Shown here: in pieces, positions 8,121-16,726 of the stretch
Position numbering within the stretch: the first letter of the stretch is position 1
Layout of the letters: each line of letters begins with the position of its first letter
Origin: Streptomyces sp. ITFR-21
Lineage (GTDB): Bacteria; Actinomycetota; Actinomycetes; Streptomycetales; Streptomycetaceae
DNA: 64,000 bases
Direction of reading: 5' to 3'
Assembly (NCBI RefSeq): GCF_031844685.1
Contig: NZ_CP134605.1
Location: forward strand, 1,955,501-2,019,500
Program-made: the position numbers and the translations under genes
The notes under the pieces: model-generated
What the model saw: the letters and a program-made list of their open reading frames with translations, nothing else
What the model was told of the DNA's origin: nothing
Database searches by the model: none

Positions 8121-8870
8121 TCAGCGGCCGAGCAGCTCCCCGCCGTTGCACTGCAGGATCTCGCCGGTGATGAAGCCCGCCTCCGGCGAGGCGAGGAAGA
8201 GCACGGCCGCCGCCACGTCTGCGGGCCGTCCGACCCGGCCGACCAGAGTGCGCCCGGCCCGGCGGGTCACCTCTGCCGCGTTGAGCCGCGAGCCGAAGAA
8301 CTCGGTGCCGGCGACCGTGCCGGGCGCCACGATGTTGCAGGTCACGCCCTGCGGCCCCAGCTGGGCGGCCAGCGAGTGGTTCCAGGCGTGCAGGGCCGCC
8401 TTGGATGCCCCGTACGAGCCGCCGCCGCGCAGAGCAGCCACCGAGGTCACCGTCACCACCCGGCCGCCGTCGGTGGTGAACCGGTCACGCAGCGACTCGG
8501 TCAACAGGACCGCGGTCAGCACATTGCGCTCGAAATCGCCGCGCCAGCGGGCCAGCACACCATGTGGACCGGCGCCGACCGCCAGCTCTCGGCTGCCCGC
8601 GTTGTTCACCAGGACGTCCACCCGGTCCGGAAGCTTCGGCAGTACGGCCTCCACGTCGTCGGGGTCGGCGAGATCGCAGACGACGGGAGTGATGTCCAGG
8701 CCACGCGCGGTGCGCAGCTCCTCGGCGGTGGCACGGAGCACCTCACGTCGACGTCCGACGATCGTGACGCGGTGGCCGCCCTCGGCGAACCGCGTGGAGA
8801 TGGCCAGCCCGATGCCCGTACCCCCGCCGGTGACCACGACATTGCGGACCGCTGTCCCGTTCTCTGCCAT
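8121..8870 (-). CDS. Short-chain dehydrogenase/reductase (SDR)
   Basis: A 249-residue classical SDR. The Rossmann cofactor motif is VVTGGGTGIGLAISTRFAEG (TGxxxGxG) near residue 13, followed by VVCDLADPDDVEAV, VDVLVNNAG, and the catalytic Ser/Tyr/Lys set in VTSVAALRGGGSYGASKAAL. The C-terminal GRVGRPADVAAAVLFLASPE and FITGEILQCNGG are typical of 3-ketoacyl-ACP-reductase-like members. The arginine after the first beta strand region (GRRREV) suggests NADPH preference. Substrate unknown. It stands alone, flanked by a convergent-free gap on the left and the gltA downstream region on the right. Confidence 0.88.
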   Translation of the reverse strand: MAENGTAVRNVVVTGGGTGIGLAISTRFAEGGHRVTIVGRRREVLRATAEELRTARGLDITPVVCDLADPDDVEAVLPKLPDRVDVLVNNAGSRELAVGAGPHGVLARWRGDFERNVLTAVLLTESLRDRFTTDGGRVVTVTSVAALRGGGSYGASKAALHAWNHSLAAQLGPQGVTCNIVAPGTVAGTEFFGSRLNAAEVTRRAGRTLVGRVGRPADVAAAVLFLASPEAGFITGEILQCNGGELLGR

Positions 8871-9189
8871 GTACTCCGCCCCTCGAGAAGAACAGCACGG
8901 TACGGGATCCGCCGCCGCCCACCGCGACCGGGGTAGCCTGCAGAAACACCGTTCGAACGCGGAGACGGTGGAGAGACGTAGATCACACGACTTGGAACGT
9001 AACCATTAAGATGGTTCGTGGGTCTTAGGTCCTGAGCACCGCACTCCCGGCGGAGTCGGTGTGGGGGATGCGGTACGGACCGTCTTGGGGGACGGTCCGA
9101 GTTGCGTTGCCGGGGCGACGCCTGGGGAGCTTTGAGCGGCCCTCCCGGGCCCTGCGTCCCGGCCGCCGCTGCGCCTCCGCCGAAAACGC
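8871..9189. other. Intergenic region upstream of the SDR gene
   Basis: No gene is recognisable. A perfect 9-bp stem CGGACCGTC (9076-9084) / GACGGTCCG (9091-9099) with loop TTGGGG stands alone and could terminate transcription coming leftward through gltA. The SDR ribosome binding site (AGGGGCGGAG on the minus strand) lies just above 8870. The rest is GC-rich and unassigned. Confidence 0.4.
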
Positions 9190-9300
9190 CCGGTCCGGAC
9201 CCGTGGGGGGATCCGCTCCGGGACACGGGAGCGCCCCGTGCCGGACCCGTGGGGGGATTCGACGCGGGGCGCTCCTTACCTCTGCAAGAACACTGGGCGT
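9190..9300 (-). ncRNA. Candidate double C6-loop hairpin RNA (6C-like) or gltA 3' element
   Basis: On the minus strand, starting about 33 bases after the citrate synthase stop codon, two hairpins each expose a run of six C residues. Hairpin 1: GGAGCGCCCCG (9275-9265) pairs perfectly with CGGGGCGCTCC (9238-9228) around a 26-base loop. Hairpin 2: CCGGA pairs with TCCGG around a 17-base loop. The sequence ATCCCCCCACGGGTCCGG occurs once in each. Two stem-loops each with at least six Cs is the published description of the actinobacterial 6C RNA, but I cannot align it to the Rfam model. It could instead be part of the gltA terminator or 3' UTR. Confidence 0.35.
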
Positions 9301-9307
9301 ACCCCGT

Positions 9308-10597
9308 TCAGCGGGCCTCGACCGGCACGTAGTCGCGGGTCACGACACCGGTGTAGATCTGCCGGGGGCGGCCGATGCGGGAACCCGGTTCCTTGATCAT
9401 CTCGTGCCACTGGGCGATCCAGCCGGGCAGCCGGCCGATCGCGAAAAGGACGGTGAACATGCTGGTCGGGAAGCCCATCGCCCGGTAGATCAGGCCGGTG
9501 TAAAAGTCCACGTTCGGATAGAGCTTGCGCGACACGAAGTAGTCGTCGCTGAGCGCGTGCTCCTCCAGCTTGAGGGCGATGTCGAGCAACTCGTCGGACT
9601 TGCCGAGCGCCGACAGGACGTCGTGCGCCGCCGCCTTGATGATCTTCGCCCGAGGGTCGAAGTTCTTGTAGACGCGGTGCCCGAAGCCCATGAGCTTCAC
9701 GCCGTCTTCCTTGTTCTTCACCTTGGCGATGAAGGAGTCGACGTCGCCGCCTTCGGCCTGGATGCGCTCCAGCATCTCCAGCACCGACTGGTTGGCACCG
9801 CCGTGCAGCGGGCCCCACAGCGCGCTGATGCCCGCCGAGATCGACGCGAACTGGTTCGCCTGCGAGGACCCGACCAGTCGGACCGTCGACGTCGAGCAGT
9901 TCTGCTCGTGGTCCGCGTGCAGGATGAACAGCTTGTCCAGCGCGCTGACCACCACCGGGTCCAGTTCGTACTCCTCGGCCGGCACCGAGAAGGTCATCCG
10001 CAGGAAGTTCTCGACGTAGCCCAGGTCGTTGCGCGGGTAGACCACGGGCTGGCCGACGGACTTCTTGTACGCGTACGCCGCGATCGTCGGCAGCTTGGCG
10101 AGCAGCCGGATCGTCGACAGGTGGCGCTGCTTCGGGTCGAACGGGTTGTGGCTGTCCTGGTAGAACGTGGACAGCGCGCTGACCACGGACGACAGCATCG
10201 CCATGGGGTGCGCGTCGCGCGGGAACCCGTCGTAGAACCGTTTGACGTCCTCGTGCAGCAGGGTGTGCTGGGTGATCTCACCCTTGAATTCGGACAGCTG
10301 GTCGACGGTCGGCAGCTCACCGTTGATCAGCAGGTAGGCGGTCTCCAGGAAGCTCCCGCGCTCGGCAACCTGCTCGATCGGGTAACCCCGGTAGCGCAGG
10401 ATGCCTTCCTCCCCGTCCAGGAAGGTGATCGCGGACTTGTAGGCCGCGGTGTTGCCGTAACCGCTGTCCAGGGTGACCAGACCGGTGTCGGCACGCAGCT
10501 TGCCGATGTCGAATCCCTTGTCGCCGACGGTGCTGTCCACAACCGGGTAGCTGAATTCGCTGTCCCCGTACCGCAGAACTACAGAGTTGTCGCTCAC
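9308..10597 (-). CDS. gltA: Citrate synthase
   Basis: A 429-residue type II citrate synthase that condenses acetyl-CoA with oxaloacetate at the entry of the TCA cycle. Visible landmarks: ILRYRGYPIEQVAERGSFLE in the N-terminal part, WGPLHGGANQSVLEML with the substrate-binding His, and MGFGHRVYKNFDPRAKI containing the catalytic His; the catalytic Asp lies further on in the C-terminal small domain. About 430 residues and the N-terminal beta-strand extension are usual for the hexameric bacterial type. It lies 124 bp downstream of recD2 on the same strand, though the gap probably carries its own promoter. Confidence 0.96.
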   Translation of the reverse strand: MSDNSVVLRYGDSEFSYPVVDSTVGDKGFDIGKLRADTGLVTLDSGYGNTAAYKSAITFLDGEEGILRYRGYPIEQVAERGSFLETAYLLINGELPTVDQLSEFKGEITQHTLLHEDVKRFYDGFPRDAHPMAMLSSVVSALSTFYQDSHNPFDPKQRHLSTIRLLAKLPTIAAYAYKKSVGQPVVYPRNDLGYVENFLRMTFSVPAEEYELDPVVVSALDKLFILHADHEQNCSTSTVRLVGSSQANQFASISAGISALWGPLHGGANQSVLEMLERIQAEGGDVDSFIAKVKNKEDGVKLMGFGHRVYKNFDPRAKIIKAAAHDVLSALGKSDELLDIALKLEEHALSDDYFVSRKLYPNVDFYTGLIYRAMGFPTSMFTVLFAIGRLPGWIAQWHEMIKEPGSRIGRPRQIYTGVVTRDYVPVEAR

Positions 10598-10721
10598 GTC
10601 ATTCCCTCACCGACCGTGTTGCCTCTTCTTCGAGGTGCCCTGACTACATCCACTGTCCCCCATTTGACACCGTCGTGTGCACTCGGGGTCGGCCATCAGG
10701 CCAAAAAGTGGCACGGAGTGC

Positions 10722-12947
10722 CTAGGTTGAGCCCCGGGACAGGCGATGGTCGAGTGCCGTGAAGCGACGTCCGGCCGACACGGTGCGCACCGCCTGGCCG
10801 ATCGCACGCCGCGACCCGACCAGCACCACCAGCTTCTTCGCCCTGGTCACGGCCGTGTAGAGCAGATTCCGCTGGAGCATCATCCAGGCACCGGTGGTGA
10901 CGGGGATAACTACGGCCGGATACTCACTGCCCTGCGAGCGGTGGATGGTGACCGCGTACGCGTGGGCCAGCTCGTCCAGCTCGTCAAAGTCGTAATCGAT
11001 CTCCTCGTCCTCGTCGGTGCGCACGGTCAGCTTCTGCTCGTCCGTGTCCAAAGCGGTGACCACCCCGACCGTGCCGTTGAAGACACCGTTGGCGCCTTTG
11101 TCATAGTTGTTTCTGATCTGCGTCACCTTGTCACCCACCCGGAAGGTACGGCCGCCGAACCTCCGCTCCGGCAGGTCCGGGCGGGCCGGGGTGACGGCTT
11201 GCTGGAGCAGTCCGTTCAGAACGCCGGCCCCGGCCGGGCCACGGTGCATCGGGGCGAGCACCTGCACGTCCCGGCGCGGGTCGAGGCCGAACTTGGCCGG
11301 GATCCGTCGGGCCACCACGTCCACGGTGAGCCGTCCGGCCTCCTCGGAGTCCTCCTCGGGGAAGAGGAAGAAGTCGGGCAGGCCCTTGGTGACCGGCTGC
11401 TCGCCCGCGTTGATCCGGTGCGCGTTGGTCACCACGCCGGACTGCTGCGCCTGGCGGAAGATCCGGGTCAGCTGCACCGAGGGCACAGGGCTGGCGGGCG
11501 CCAGAAGATCCCGCAGCACCTCGCCCGCGCCGACGCTCGGCAGCTGGTCCACGTCCCCGACGAACAGCAGGTGGGCGCCGGGGGGCACGGCCTTCGCCAG
11601 TTTGTTCGCCAGCAGCAGGTCCAGCATCGACGCCTCGTCGACCACCACCAGGTCGGCCTCCAGCGGCCGGTCCCGGTCGTACGCGGCGTCACCGCCCGGC
11701 TTAAGCTCCAGCAGACGATGCACGGTGGACGCCTGCGCGCCGGTCAGCTCCGCCAGTCGCTTGGCGGCACGGCCGGTGGGCGCGGCCAGGACCACCTTGG
11801 CCTTCTTGGCCAGAGCGAGGGCCACCACCGAACGTACGGTGAAGGACTTGCCACAACCGGGGCCACCGGTGAGAACCGCGACCTTCTGTGTCAGGGCCAG
11901 CCGTACCGCCTGCTGCTGTTCCGGAGCGAGGTCGGTGCCGGTTGTCGCGGCGAGCCAGGCCAGTGCCTTGTCCCAGTCCACGTCGTGGAACGCCGGCAGC
12001 CGGTCCTCCGGCCCGCGCAGCAGCCGGAGCAGCTGGGCGGCGAGCGATATCTCGGCGCGGTGGAAGGGCACCAGGTAGACCGCTTTGACCGGCTCCTGGT
12101 CGCCGTCGGCGGCCGGTACGTCCTCACGGACCACCCCTTCAGCGTCCGCCAGTTCGCCGAGGCAGTCGATCACCAGGCCGATGTCCACTTGGAGCAGCTT
12201 CACCGAGTCGGCGATGAGCCGTTCCTGCGGCAGGAAGCAGTTGCCCTGGTCGGTGGCCTGGGAAAGGGCGTACTGGAGGCCGGCCTTGACCCGCTCCGGA
12301 CTGTCGTGCGGTATCCCGACCGCCTGCGCGATCCGGTCCGCGGTGAGGAAGCCGATGCCCCAGACGTCGGCCGCCAGCCGGTAGGGCTGGTTCTTCACCA
12401 CCGAGATGGAGGCGTCCCCGTAGGACTTGTAGATCCGCACGGCGATGGATGTGGAGACGCCCACGCCCTGCAGGAAGACCATCACCTCCTTGATAGCTTT
12501 CTGTTCCTCCCACGCGGTGGCGATCAGCTTGGTGCGCTTGGGACCGAGCCCGGGCACCTCGATGAGGCGCTTGGGCTCTGACTCGATGACCTCCAGGGTG
12601 CCGGTGCCGAAGTGTTCGACGATGCGCTCGGCGATCCTCGGCCCGATGCCCTTGATCAGCCCCGATCCCAGGTAGCGGCGGATGCCCTGGATCGTGGCCG
12701 GCAGGACCGTCGTGTAGTTCTCCACCGTGAACTGCTTGCCGTACTGCGGGTGCGAGCCCCAACGGCCGTGCATCCGCAGGGATTCGCCAGGCTGGGCGCC
12801 GAGCAGCGCGCCGACCACGGTGAGCAGGTCCGCGGAGCCGCGACCGGTGTCCACCCGCGCGACTGTGTAACCGTTGTCCTCGTTGGCGTAGGTGATGCGC
12901 TCCAGGACGCCTTCCAGAACGGAAAGGTGCGTCGTCGTCTCCGCCAT
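10722..12947 (-). CDS. recD2: RecD2-type ATP-dependent DNA helicase
   Basis: A 741-residue SF1B 5'-3' helicase of the RecD2/YrrC group, the RecD-like helicases found outside RecBCD and used in DNA repair and replication. The N-terminal region has an OB-like part (ITYANEDNGYTVARVDTG) and tandem helix-hairpin-helix segments (GSGLIKGIGPRIAERIVEHF; GLGPKRTKLI). The motor begins at LTGGPGCGKSFTVRSV (Walker A); VVVDEASMLDLLLANKL is Walker B; GDVDQLPSVGAGEVLRDL and LTRIFRQ are motifs III-IV; YAVTIHRSQGSEYPAVVIP and YTAVTRAK are motifs V-VI. The ATG at 12947 is backed by GAGGAGG; the ORF continues upstream to 13211 without protein-like sequence. Confidence 0.93.
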   Translation of the reverse strand: MAETTTHLSVLEGVLERITYANEDNGYTVARVDTGRGSADLLTVVGALLGAQPGESLRMHGRWGSHPQYGKQFTVENYTTVLPATIQGIRRYLGSGLIKGIGPRIAERIVEHFGTGTLEVIESEPKRLIEVPGLGPKRTKLIATAWEEQKAIKEVMVFLQGVGVSTSIAVRIYKSYGDASISVVKNQPYRLAADVWGIGFLTADRIAQAVGIPHDSPERVKAGLQYALSQATDQGNCFLPQERLIADSVKLLQVDIGLVIDCLGELADAEGVVREDVPAADGDQEPVKAVYLVPFHRAEISLAAQLLRLLRGPEDRLPAFHDVDWDKALAWLAATTGTDLAPEQQQAVRLALTQKVAVLTGGPGCGKSFTVRSVVALALAKKAKVVLAAPTGRAAKRLAELTGAQASTVHRLLELKPGGDAAYDRDRPLEADLVVVDEASMLDLLLANKLAKAVPPGAHLLFVGDVDQLPSVGAGEVLRDLLAPASPVPSVQLTRIFRQAQQSGVVTNAHRINAGEQPVTKGLPDFFLFPEEDSEEAGRLTVDVVARRIPAKFGLDPRRDVQVLAPMHRGPAGAGVLNGLLQQAVTPARPDLPERRFGGRTFRVGDKVTQIRNNYDKGANGVFNGTVGVVTALDTDEQKLTVRTDEDEEIDYDFDELDELAHAYAVTIHRSQGSEYPAVVIPVTTGAWMMLQRNLLYTAVTRAKKLVVLVGSRRAIGQAVRTVSAGRRFTALDHRLSRGST

Positions 12948-13089
12948 GTCCAGCCTCCTCTTGGGCTCGTTGGTGATCTGCTCAGAAGGTACCGCTCGGC
13001 ACGGACAGCTCGTCGGCCCACCGCCCGGCCCTGTGGACAACCTGGCCCGCGCACGACTCGCCCCAGCGGCCCGCCCGGCGCGGGACACG

Positions 13090-13120
13090 AAAAAGGGTCC
13101 GGCACCGGGCCGGACCCCTT
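13090..13120 (-). terminator. Intrinsic terminator of the sugar operon
   Basis: GGGTCCGGC (13095-13103) and GCCGGACCC (13109-13117) form a perfect 9-bp stem with a 5-base loop. Read on the minus strand it is followed by a TTTT run (13094-13091), the classic intrinsic terminator layout. It lies about 150 bp past the end of the 13272-16428 operon and before recD2. The remaining bases of the 12948-13271 gap show no gene. Confidence 0.8.
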
Positions 13121-13271
13121 CCGTGTTCCCCCCTCTTACCCCCGAAGCCCCCCTCGGGCGTTTTCTTACCCTCTTGGCTCCCTGAACCCCTCCTGGGAAC
13201 CGTGATGCCATGTATGACGGCCCACCCCCCGGAAGGGTTGTAGTACGGTCCTCGAGTTTCTCAAGATCTTT

Positions 13272-14132
13272 TCACCGGACGTGCCGGCGGTACCTCTCGG
13301 CGATCTCGGCTAGCACCTCGGCGCCGTCCCGGGCCCACAGCGCGGAGCTGAAGATCTCCACCTCGACGGCGCCCCGGTAGCCGGCCGCGTCGACCTGCTC
13401 GCGGAATCTGCGCAGGTCGACACAGCCGTCACCGAGCTGTCCGCGCCCGAGCAGTACCCCCTCGGGCAGCGGGGTCACCCAGTCGGCGACCTGGAAGCAC
13501 GCGATCCTGCCGCCGACGCCCGCCCGTGCGATCTGGGTCGGCGCCCGGTCGTCCCACCAGAGGTGGTAGGTGTCCACGACGACACCCACCTGGTCCGCGG
13601 GAAAGCGTTCCGCGATGTCCAGTGCCTGGCCGAGGGTGGAGATCACGCAGCGGTCCGAGGCGTACATCGGATGCAGCGGCTCGATGGCCAGCCGCACCCC
13701 GCGCTCGGAGGCGTACGGTGCCAGGACGGCGATCGCCTCGGCGACGCGTTCGCGGGCGGCGCCGATGTCACGGTCGCCTCCGGGCAGGCCGCCGGAGACC
13801 AGTACGAGGGTGCCGGTCCCCAGCGCCGCCGCCTCGTCGATCGCCGCGCGGTTGTCGTCCAGGGCAGCCGCCCGGCTCTTGGGGTCCGACATGGTGAAGA
13901 AGCCGCCCCGGCACAGCGACGTGACGTCCAGCCCGCTGTCCCGCATCAGGGCCGCCGCGCGTTCGACGCCGTACTCCTGTACGGGTGCACGCCACAGTCC
14001 GACCCGGGTGACGCCCATGGCAACACATCCCGCCGCCAGTTCGGGCAGCGACCACTGCTTGAGGGTCTCCTGGTTGAGGCTCAGCCGTTCCAAGCCGCCC
14101 GGTCTCTCCGGGTACGTCGCCTCTTCGCTCAT
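13272..14132 (-). CDS. Sugar phosphate isomerase/epimerase family (TIM barrel) protein
   Basis: A 286-residue AP-endonuclease-2-like TIM barrel of the xylose isomerase superfamily. Recognisable blocks are TRVGLWRAPVQEYGVERAAA, RLAIEPLHPMYASDRCVIST (metal-binding Glu and His), VGVVVDTYHLWWD (Asp/His metal site) and GAVEVEIFSSALWARDG near the C terminus. Family members isomerise or epimerise sugars, inososes or keto-acids with a divalent metal. Its ATG overlaps the stop of the DUF993 gene (ATGA), so the two are translationally coupled. It is the last gene of a three-gene operon with a Gfo/Idh oxidoreductase. The sugar is unknown. Confidence 0.85.
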   Translation of the reverse strand: MSEEATYPERPGGLERLSLNQETLKQWSLPELAAGCVAMGVTRVGLWRAPVQEYGVERAAALMRDSGLDVTSLCRGGFFTMSDPKSRAAALDDNRAAIDEAAALGTGTLVLVSGGLPGGDRDIGAARERVAEAIAVLAPYASERGVRLAIEPLHPMYASDRCVISTLGQALDIAERFPADQVGVVVDTYHLWWDDRAPTQIARAGVGGRIACFQVADWVTPLPEGVLLGRGQLGDGCVDLRRFREQVDAAGYRGAVEVEIFSSALWARDGAEVLAEIAERYRRHVR

Positions 14133-15280
14133 GCATCCACCCCGTGCACGGCGAGCAGGCGGCGCATCCGGTCCTCGGCGAGCGCCGGATCGGGGAAGAG
14201 TCCGATGCCGTCGGCGAGTTCGTACGCCTTTGCCAGGTGCGACAGTGAGCGGGCCGACTGCAGCCCTCCCACCATGGTGAAGTGCGACTGGTGCCCGGCC
14301 AGCCAGGCCAGCAGGACGACGCCGGTCTTGTAAAAGCGGGTCGGCGTACGGAACAGGTGCCGGGCCAGCTCCACGGTGGGATCGAGCACGCGCCGAAAGG
14401 CGACCGGGTCGCCGGTGTCGAGGGCGCTGACCGCCGACGCCGCCAGCTGCGCCAGCGGGTCAAAGATCCCGAGCAGAGCGTGGCTGAATCCCTCCTCGTC
14501 GCCTCCGATCAGTTCCGGGTAGTTGAAGTCGTCGCCCGTGTAGCAGCGCACGCCCTCCGGGAGGCGACGGCGCAGGGCGATCTCCCGCTCCGCGTCGAGC
14601 AGGGAGATCTTGACACCGTCGACCTTGTCCGGGTGGGCGGCGATCACCTCCAGGAAGGTCTCGGTCGCCGCGTCGAGATCGTCCGAGCCCCAATAGCCCT
14701 CCAGTGCGGGATCAAACATGGGACCGAGCCAGTGCAGGATCACTCGATCGGTGGACTGCCGCAGCAGGTGTTCGTACACCTCCAGGTAGTCGTCCGGCCC
14801 CTCGGCCACCGCGGACAGAGCGCGGGAGGCCATCAGGACGGCCTGCGAACCCACGGCCTCCACGACCGCCAGTTGCTCTTCGTAGGCGGCGACGACCTCG
14901 GTGAGGGTGGCCGGGCCGGTCAGCTGGTCGGTGCTGACGCCGCACGCGATACGCCCGCCGACGGACCGCGCTTCGGCTGAGGACCTGCGGATCAGTTCGG
15001 CGGCCACGGCCCAGTCCAGCCCCATGCCGCGCTGCGCGGTGTCCATCGCCTCCGCCACTCCGAGGCCGTGAGCCCACAAATGGCGCCGGAAGGCCAGGGT
15101 GGCGTCCCAGTCGACGGCCGCCGGCCCCTCGGCCGAGGTACGCAGCGGGTCCGCGACGACATGTGCGGCGGAGAACACCACGCGGCTGCGCAGCGGCAAG
15201 TCCGCGGCGTGGGAGACGGGGTGCGAACGCGGCTCGAAGGGACGCGGGACACCAAACTCGGAGGGCAGCAGAATGCTCAC
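14129..15280 (-). CDS. DUF993 family protein (probable aldolase-like TIM barrel)
   Basis: A 383-residue protein I recognise as the DUF993 (PF06187) family, seen in actinobacterial and proteobacterial sugar operons and usually annotated as dihydrodipicolinate-synthase-like. Supporting segments are DWDATLAFRRHLWAHGLG, AMDTAQRGMGLDW, VILHWLGPMFDPALEGYWG and LPEGVRCYTGDDFNYPELI. The biochemical role is unproven; context suggests cleavage of a keto sugar acid or inositol/polyol intermediate. The GTG start at 15280 is chosen because it overlaps the upstream gene's TGA (GTGA) and gives the expected family length, whereas the longer ORF runs back over the Gfo gene. Confidence 0.8.
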   Translation of the reverse strand: MSILLPSEFGVPRPFEPRSHPVSHAADLPLRSRVVFSAAHVVADPLRTSAEGPAAVDWDATLAFRRHLWAHGLGVAEAMDTAQRGMGLDWAVAAELIRRSSAEARSVGGRIACGVSTDQLTGPATLTEVVAAYEEQLAVVEAVGSQAVLMASRALSAVAEGPDDYLEVYEHLLRQSTDRVILHWLGPMFDPALEGYWGSDDLDAATETFLEVIAAHPDKVDGVKISLLDAEREIALRRRLPEGVRCYTGDDFNYPELIGGDEEGFSHALLGIFDPLAQLAASAVSALDTGDPVAFRRVLDPTVELARHLFRTPTRFYKTGVVLLAWLAGHQSHFTMVGGLQSARSLSHLAKAYELADGIGLFPDPALAEDRMRRLLAVHGVDA

Positions 15281-16428
15281 AGGGACAGCTCCGGAATCGC
15301 GACACGGCGGCCCTGATCGGAGGACGCCAGGCCGAGTTCGGCGAGCTGCATCCCTCGGGCGCCCGCCAGCAGGTCCCACCGCCACGGCTCGTCCAGCACA
15401 ACATGCCGCAGGAACAGCTCCCACTGCGCCCTGAAGCCGTTGCTGAACTCGGCGTTGTCGGGGACCGTCTGCCACTGGTCGCGGAAGGACTCGGTGACGG
15501 GCAGATCCGGGTTCCACACCGGCTTGGGCGTGACGGACCGGTGCTGCACCCTGCAGTCGCGCAGTCCGGCGACGGCGGAGCCGTGCGTGCCGTCGACCTG
15601 GAACTCCAGTAGCTCCTGCCGGTCGACGCGCACCGCCCAGGACGAGTTGATCTGCGCGATCACCCCGCCTTCCAGCTCGAAGACACCGTAGACGGCGTCG
15701 TCGGCCGTGGCGTCGTACGGCTTGCCCTGCTCGTCCCAGCGTTGCGGAATGTGCGTGGTGGCCAGGGCCTGTACGGTGCACACCCGGCCGAACAGCTCGT
15801 GCAGTACATACTCCCAGTGGGGGAACATGTCAAGGACGATGCCACCGCCGTCCTCCGCCCGGTAGTTCCACGACGGACGCTGCGCGCTCTGCCAGCCGCC
15901 TTCGTGGACCCAGTAGCCGAACTCGCCCCGGACCGAGAGGACCCGGCCGAAGAAGCCGCCCTCGACCAGTCGCCTGAGCTTGAGCAGGCCGGGGAGGAAC
16001 AGCTTGTCCTGCACCACTCCGTGCTTGATCCCCGCCGCCTCGGCGAGCCGGGCGAGTTCGAGGGAGCCGTGCAGTGTGGTGCCGGTGGGCTTCTCACAGT
16101 AAACGTGCTTGCCGGCCGCGATGGCCTCCTTCACCGCGGCTTCACGGGCGGCGGTCACCTGGGCGTCGAAGTAGATCTCCACCGAGGGATCGGCGAGTAC
16201 CGAGTCCAGATCGGTGGTCCAGTGCTCGATGCCGTGCTGCTCGGCGATTGCCCCGAGTGCGTGCGCGCGCCGGCCGACCAGCACGGGCTCCGGGACCAGG
16301 ACGTCGCCGTCCCCCAGATCGAGCCCACCCTGGTCACGCAGGCTCAGGATCGAGCGGACCAGGTGCTGGCGGTAGCCCATACGTCCGGTGACGCCGTTCA
16401 TGGCGATCCGCATCGTCCTGCGTGTCAT
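15277..16428 (-). CDS. Gfo/Idh/MocA family oxidoreductase
   Basis: A 383-residue NAD(P)-dependent sugar dehydrogenase. The Rossmann half spans residues about 1-145 (MRIAMNGVTGRMGYRQHLV, then EIYFDAQVTAAREAAVKEAI and the signature GKHVYCEKPTGTTL, with the EKP lysine). The C-terminal half has MFPHWEYVLHELFG and DDAVYGVFELEGGVIAQINS. Substrates in this family include inositols, glucose derivatives and amino sugars. It is the first gene of the leftward operon, with GAGGAG just ahead of the ATG, and lies beneath a LacI-type operator at 16475-16490. Confidence 0.9.
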   Translation of the reverse strand: MTRRTMRIAMNGVTGRMGYRQHLVRSILSLRDQGGLDLGDGDVLVPEPVLVGRRAHALGAIAEQHGIEHWTTDLDSVLADPSVEIYFDAQVTAAREAAVKEAIAAGKHVYCEKPTGTTLHGSLELARLAEAAGIKHGVVQDKLFLPGLLKLRRLVEGGFFGRVLSVRGEFGYWVHEGGWQSAQRPSWNYRAEDGGGIVLDMFPHWEYVLHELFGRVCTVQALATTHIPQRWDEQGKPYDATADDAVYGVFELEGGVIAQINSSWAVRVDRQELLEFQVDGTHGSAVAGLRDCRVQHRSVTPKPVWNPDLPVTESFRDQWQTVPDNAEFSNGFRAQWELFLRHVVLDEPWRWDLLAGARGMQLAELGLASSDQGRRVAIPELSL

Positions 16429-16457
16429 GGCTGCTCTCCTCGGAGCCGAAGGCCGGT

Positions 16458-16515
16458 CTCTCAGAAAAGATCGATAGCAAGCGCTTTCTAGAGCGTCACG
16501 CTAGCCTCAAGGACC
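16458..16515 (-). promoter_or_regulatory. LacI-type operator inside the promoter of the Gfo operon
   Basis: TAGCAAGCGCTTTCTA (16475-16490) is a 16-bp palindrome with one mismatch and the CG-centred core typical of LacI-family operators. Read on the minus strand, GTGACG, then 17 bases containing this operator, then TATCGA resembles a vegetative promoter in which the operator occupies the spacer. Binding here would block the leftward operon directly. The likely regulator is the divergent LacI gene at 16727. Confidence 0.65.
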
Positions 16516-16726
16516 TGGCAGGGGCAAGACCGACCCTGCACAGGCACAGGTAGGCGCTGTGTGCTCACGTGGCCCGTCCACCCCCTGTCGGGGCTGTCCA
16601 GGACCGCCGCTGCCGCCCGCAGTCCCGGAATGAGAGCATGAGCCGCGCCGAACAGCGGTCTTTCTCCTAAAGGACGACTGCCGTCGGCAGCCACAGCGCC
16701 CACCCCACGAGGAGGACCGGACCGAG

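Noticed and set aside
9059-10762. 567-codon plus-strand frame over citrate synthase
   Set aside because: It is antisense to a clear citrate synthase and its composition is typical of third-position GC shadows.
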